Made by a program: the position numbers and the translations under genes. From CAZVJA01 sp964626885 (GTDB taxonomy: Bacteria; Planctomycetota; Planctomycetia; Planctomycetales; Planctomycetaceae), in NCBI GenBank assembly GCA_964626885.1, contig CAZVJA010000236.1, forward strand, positions 1 to 7,922: 7,922 bases of DNA. Direction: 5' to 3'. Positions within the stretch are counted from its first letter, which is position 1. Each line of letters begins with the position of its first letter. Positions 5,448 to 7,922 of this stretch are shown one piece after another. The notes below the pieces were generated by a model. That model was not told where the DNA came from, did no database searches, and worked only from the letters and a program-made list of their open reading frames with translations.

Positions 5448-5735
5448 ATGACGGTCACTTTGACTTACGACAAAATTGCGGCGGCGATCATTTTTGTCGC
5501 CGTGCTGACTCTGACGGGACTCTTCTACCCGATCGACTCGCCGTTGATCGCGGTTACGGTCGCCTCGATCATGTGCATTCCCGGACTGGTGCTTGTCTGG
5601 TTTTCCGACGATCTCGCGGAAACCCCTTGCTTCCCACGCGGTGTGCCGCGTCTTTCGCCTCCCGGGTTCATCTCCGCGATGGGTTGGCTGTTCCTGGTCG
5701 GGTATCCGGCACTCTTGTTCTACGCCGCCGGCTGA
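5448..5735 (+). CDS. Small three-helix membrane protein, unknown function
   Basis: I do not recognise this 95-residue protein. It has three hydrophobic segments: about 10-27 (IAAAIIFVAVLTLTGLFY), 31-52 (SPLIAVTVASIMCIPGLVLVWF) and 74-93 (FISAMGWLFLVGYPALLFYA). Between the last two is a 20-residue polar loop with DDLAETP, a Cys61 and a PRGVPRLSPPG stretch. There is no cleavable signal peptide. It is very likely a real gene because a strong Shine-Dalgarno sits 7 nt before its ATG and the protein is consistently hydrophobic in this frame. Topology is ambiguous from charge alone. It stands alone, with long non-coding gaps on both sides, so context gives no role. Confidence 0.8.
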   Translation: MTVTLTYDKIAAAIIFVAVLTLTGLFYPIDSPLIAVTVASIMCIPGLVLVWFSDDLAETPCFPRGVPRLSPPGFISAMGWLFLVGYPALLFYAAG

Positions 5736-6090
5736 CTTGAGTTCGCTGAGGGATCGATTGGGGGAATCCGATCGCACCGCCGACTTCGGATGACAGGGTT
5801 GACGGCGGTTCCGGTGAGGCTCTCGCGTTTCTTTCCTCATTCGACGAATTCTCTGCCCGGCGCAGAACATTCACGGCCGCATCTTCGCAAATCTCCCAGG
5901 CTCCCACCCCGTCGTAACCTGCCGATCCTCCTCTCGCGCAATTCCGTCTTCCGCCGATCGCGAGGATCTGATATTTCACGTCGCGATCCTATCTGGCTGA
6001 CGTTTCGCACCAGTCTCCTTTCTTCGATCTGGTGCCGCTCGGCCTGTGTCATTCGACCCTCTCGACTTCCCAATCGTGGTCCACAGCACC
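5736..6090. other. Intergenic region before the large membrane-anchored protein
   Basis: No gene is supported in this 355-bp stretch. It holds several inverted repeats. ATCCGA (5766-5771) pairs with TCGGAT (5786-5791). ACCGCCG (5776-5782) pairs with CGGCGGT (5803-5809), overlapping the first pair, so the two hairpins exclude each other. AGGATC and GATCCT occur around 5962-5990. GCACCAG (6007-6013) pairs with CTGGTGC (6029-6035) around a pyrimidine-rich 15-nt loop. None is followed by a clean T run. A GTG at 6046, in frame with the next gene, could extend that gene by 15 codons. Confidence 0.55.
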
Positions 6091-7896
6091 ATGCCCCAAC
6101 AATCTCTCGAACCGTCTGATTCCACCGATTCACATCACTCCGTCGTTCCCGGATTCGTCCGCGCGGTGATGATTCAGTTCCGCCGCGCCGGACTGCGACT
6201 TCGCCGCCTGTTTTCCTTCGGACAGACACGCGACGATGCGCAGACAGCCGTGCGCGAAGCAGCAATGTCGACCAGGCAATCGCGCGCGGTTCGCGATCGC
6301 AAAACCGAACTCGCTGCAATTCGCTCCAAGTCGGGAAGTGTTCCGCAACAGGAAGAACATGCACGAAAGTGGTCCGGTTTGCTGCCGGCTTCGCACCGCG
6401 CGTGGCTCTTTGCTGCTGTTACCGGAACGCTCGGCATCCTGCTGCTGCTCTGCTGGCAGTTGTACGGATCGGGTTACCTTACCGGCGACGCTGCGGGTTC
6501 GCCGAACGCAGAAGTCGTTACGTTACTCAATCCGCCCGAGAGCTCATCCGGGGAAAGCACGTCCGCGGTGCAATTGTTCGGCGAACAGCCGCGCGACACG
6601 AAGCTCGACGGTACCGATGATTTCCGCGCACAAACGCCGAGTGACGCCGCGGAAACTCCATCAACCCCCTCGCCATCGAACGAATTTGTCGACATCAACT
6701 CAAAGGACAGGGCGATCAGCGATTGGCAGGATCCTCCGGCATTGAAAGCTCCCACCGACGAAGCGGACACAAAGCCCGTCGACGTGCCAATGGCCGAGTC
6801 GGAGACTGTCCCATCGTTCCCTGACCTAAATGCAGAACCTCGCCGAGAGGCTCCTCGCGACGAATTTGCCTTCAATGACAGCAAACCAAAATCCGAAGCG
6901 GCGGAGATCAAACCGTCGCCGGAAGCGAAAGAGACCGTGCGCAATCTGCTGGAGGGACGGGAGCCGCCGCACGAAGACACGCGAAGTCCCAAGTTGGAAG
7001 AAACACCTCGCTCAACCATCGACAACGACTGGAGCGCGCACGAGGACAAACCGTTGGCTGACGAACGGCCTCTGGAACCACCCACGAACGATCGGCCGCT
7101 GGAACCGCGTACCGACGATCAGCCGAAGCCTGAAGTGGGGAACGATCCTTTCGGGCCCGCCCCAACGCTGAACGCTCCGCCTGAAAAGGAAACCACCGAA
7201 CCCGAGAAGCCGACTCTCACCGAACCGGTTCTCAAAGAACCCGCCCCCATCACCGAACCAACGAAAGAACCGGTCGAGAATCCGGAACCTGCACCCACGA
7301 GACCGACCGACGAACGCCCACTCCCCGCGCGGGACGAATCGGAACGACGCGAATCCGAGAGAGATTTCCCCAAGCCGCCGAGCGACGAACCAGCACCGGT
7401 TGAAACTCGTCCCGAGTTGCCTTCTCACTCGTCGAGCGGGTCGGCTCTCACGAACGTTGTGCCTCCTCAACTGCGTCTGGAGATTCTTTCTCCCGCTCGA
7501 GTTGCCCTCGGTAAGACGTGCAGCGTCGGGTTCCGCGTCACGAATCTCGGAACCGTTCCCGCCGAGGAGGTTCGAATACTGCTCGACCTTCCGGAAGGAT
7601 TGGACTACCACAAAGGACGCGCGCTGGCATACACCGTCGGCACGCTGGCCCCTGGTGAAACACGGGAAGCGCGGCTCAGCCCTCACGCCGTGGGCATTGG
7701 ACAAGGGTATTGCCGCGGCGTTCTGCAAACCTCCGGCGAGCGGATCGCCGACGCCCAAGCACCGGTCACAGTCTCGCAGCAACTCCCCCCTGGCAACCTG
7801 CGACCGGTTGAGCACCTGCAGCCGATGTTCCCCAATCCGGAAATCTACCATCTGCTGTACACCCCGTCGCATCGGCCGTTCTACAGCGGCCGGTAA
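6091..7896 (+). CDS. Single-pass membrane protein with Pro/Glu-rich linker and C-terminal DUF11-like domain
   Basis: From the ATG at 6091 the product has 601 residues; a GTG at 6046 would add 15. Neither has a Shine-Dalgarno, so the start is uncertain. Residues 1-103 are polar and basic (RRAGLRLRRLFSFG at 31-44) and would be cytoplasmic. One hydrophobic segment, about 104-124 (AWLFAAVTGTLGILLLLCWQL), acts as signal anchor with the rest exported. Residues about 130-445 are a low-complexity linker rich in Pro, Glu, Asp, Thr and Ser, including near-repeats DERPLEP (324-330) and NDRPLEP (333-339) and TEP/KEP runs at 364-402, reminiscent of periplasm-spanning linkers. Residues about 458-562 look like one DUF11/CARDB-type beta-sandwich: LRLEILSPARVALGKTCSVG, VTNLGTVPAEEVRILLDLPEGL and GTLAPGETREARL. 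A tail with two Tyr in EIYHLLYTP ends the protein. Probably a cell-envelope or surface protein; function unknown. Confidence 0.85.
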   Translation: MPQQSLEPSDSTDSHHSVVPGFVRAVMIQFRRAGLRLRRLFSFGQTRDDAQTAVREAAMSTRQSRAVRDRKTELAAIRSKSGSVPQQEEHARKWSGLLPASHRAWLFAAVTGTLGILLLLCWQLYGSGYLTGDAAGSPNAEVVTLLNPPESSSGESTSAVQLFGEQPRDTKLDGTDDFRAQTPSDAAETPSTPSPSNEFVDINSKDRAISDWQDPPALKAPTDEADTKPVDVPMAESETVPSFPDLNAEPRREAPRDEFAFNDSKPKSEAAEIKPSPEAKETVRNLLEGREPPHEDTRSPKLEETPRSTIDNDWSAHEDKPLADERPLEPPTNDRPLEPRTDDQPKPEVGNDPFGPAPTLNAPPEKETTEPEKPTLTEPVLKEPAPITEPTKEPVENPEPAPTRPTDERPLPARDESERRESERDFPKPPSDEPAPVETRPELPSHSSSGSALTNVVPPQLRLEILSPARVALGKTCSVGFRVTNLGTVPAEEVRILLDLPEGLDYHKGRALAYTVGTLAPGETREARLSPHAVGIGQGYCRGVLQTSGERIADAQAPVTVSQQLPPGNLRPVEHLQPMFPNPEIYHLLYTPSHRPFYSGR

Positions 7897-7922
7897 GCCA
7901 TGACGGGCCCGGATGCCCGATC

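Noticed and set aside
5837..6364. 175-residue minus-strand open frame before and into the large membrane protein gene
   Set aside because: It is strongly Arg-rich and low in hydrophobic residues, overlaps the plus-strand gene and has no ribosome site or recognisable domain.
5015..7417. 14-nt exact match AACTCGTCCCGAGT at 5015-5028 and 7404-7417
   Set aside because: One copy is inside coding sequence, the match does not extend and it is partly self-complementary; most likely chance.
7012..7872. 286-residue minus-strand open frame opposite the large membrane protein
   Set aside because: It is an Arg/Gly/Phe-rich shadow caused by the Glu/Pro-rich codons on the plus strand.
7900..7922. ATG at 7900 as start of another gene, or the CGGGC/GCCCG hairpin as a terminator
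   Set aside because: Only 23 bases remain, there is no ribosome site, and the region after the hairpin is outside the window, so neither can be judged.

Overview
The window reads as chromosomal DNA from a member of the Planctomycetota, probably a Pirellula/Planctomyces-type relative. This assignment is inference from four things: G+C-rich codon use, a leucine-rich-repeat tail of the 'T.(L/V)TD.G...L..L..L' type common in that phylum, a DUF11-like domain on a large acidic/proline-rich membrane-anchored protein, and two copies of a hairpin repeat whose reverse translation gives the 'EGEAPAEP' string that I recall from planctomycete genomes. Shine-Dalgarno sequences are weak or absent at most starts.

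Left third (1-3041, minus strand): a ribose/galactose-type ABC importer operon read right to left. The order is a lipoprotein solute-binding protein, then a permease 6 bp further on, then the start of an ATPase cut by the window edge. The binding protein would capture a sugar or related solute in the periplasm, the permease would form the channel and the ATPase would drive uptake. The substrate cannot be read from the sequence. The permease is the odd gene of the window: after a complete RbsC-type core of about 345 residues it continues for about 200 more, with three predicted membrane helices and a small leucine-rich-repeat domain. By the positive-inside rule that domain would face the periplasm.

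Middle (3042-5447): a regulatory gap with plausible back-to-back sigma70-like promoters, one for the importer and one for a SirB1-like transglutaminase-fold/TPR protein (3429-4268, plus). A hairpin repeat lies in the leader of the second transcript. A stand-alone PilZ-domain protein (minus) converges on the SirB1-like gene and has a 14-bp perfect palindrome just upstream of its preferred start. The following gap holds a second copy of the hairpin repeat, this time enclosed by a perfect 15-bp outer inverted repeat.

Right part (5448-7922, plus): a 95-residue three-helix membrane protein with the clearest ribosome binding site in the window, then a 355-bp non-coding stretch with several small inverted repeats. 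Last is a 601-residue single-pass membrane protein with a long Pro/Glu/Asp-rich linker and a C-terminal DUF11-like beta-sandwich. I see no phage, CRISPR, toxin-antitoxin or insertion-sequence genes and no RNA genes. The main novelty candidates are the permease-LRR fusion and the two repeat elements.
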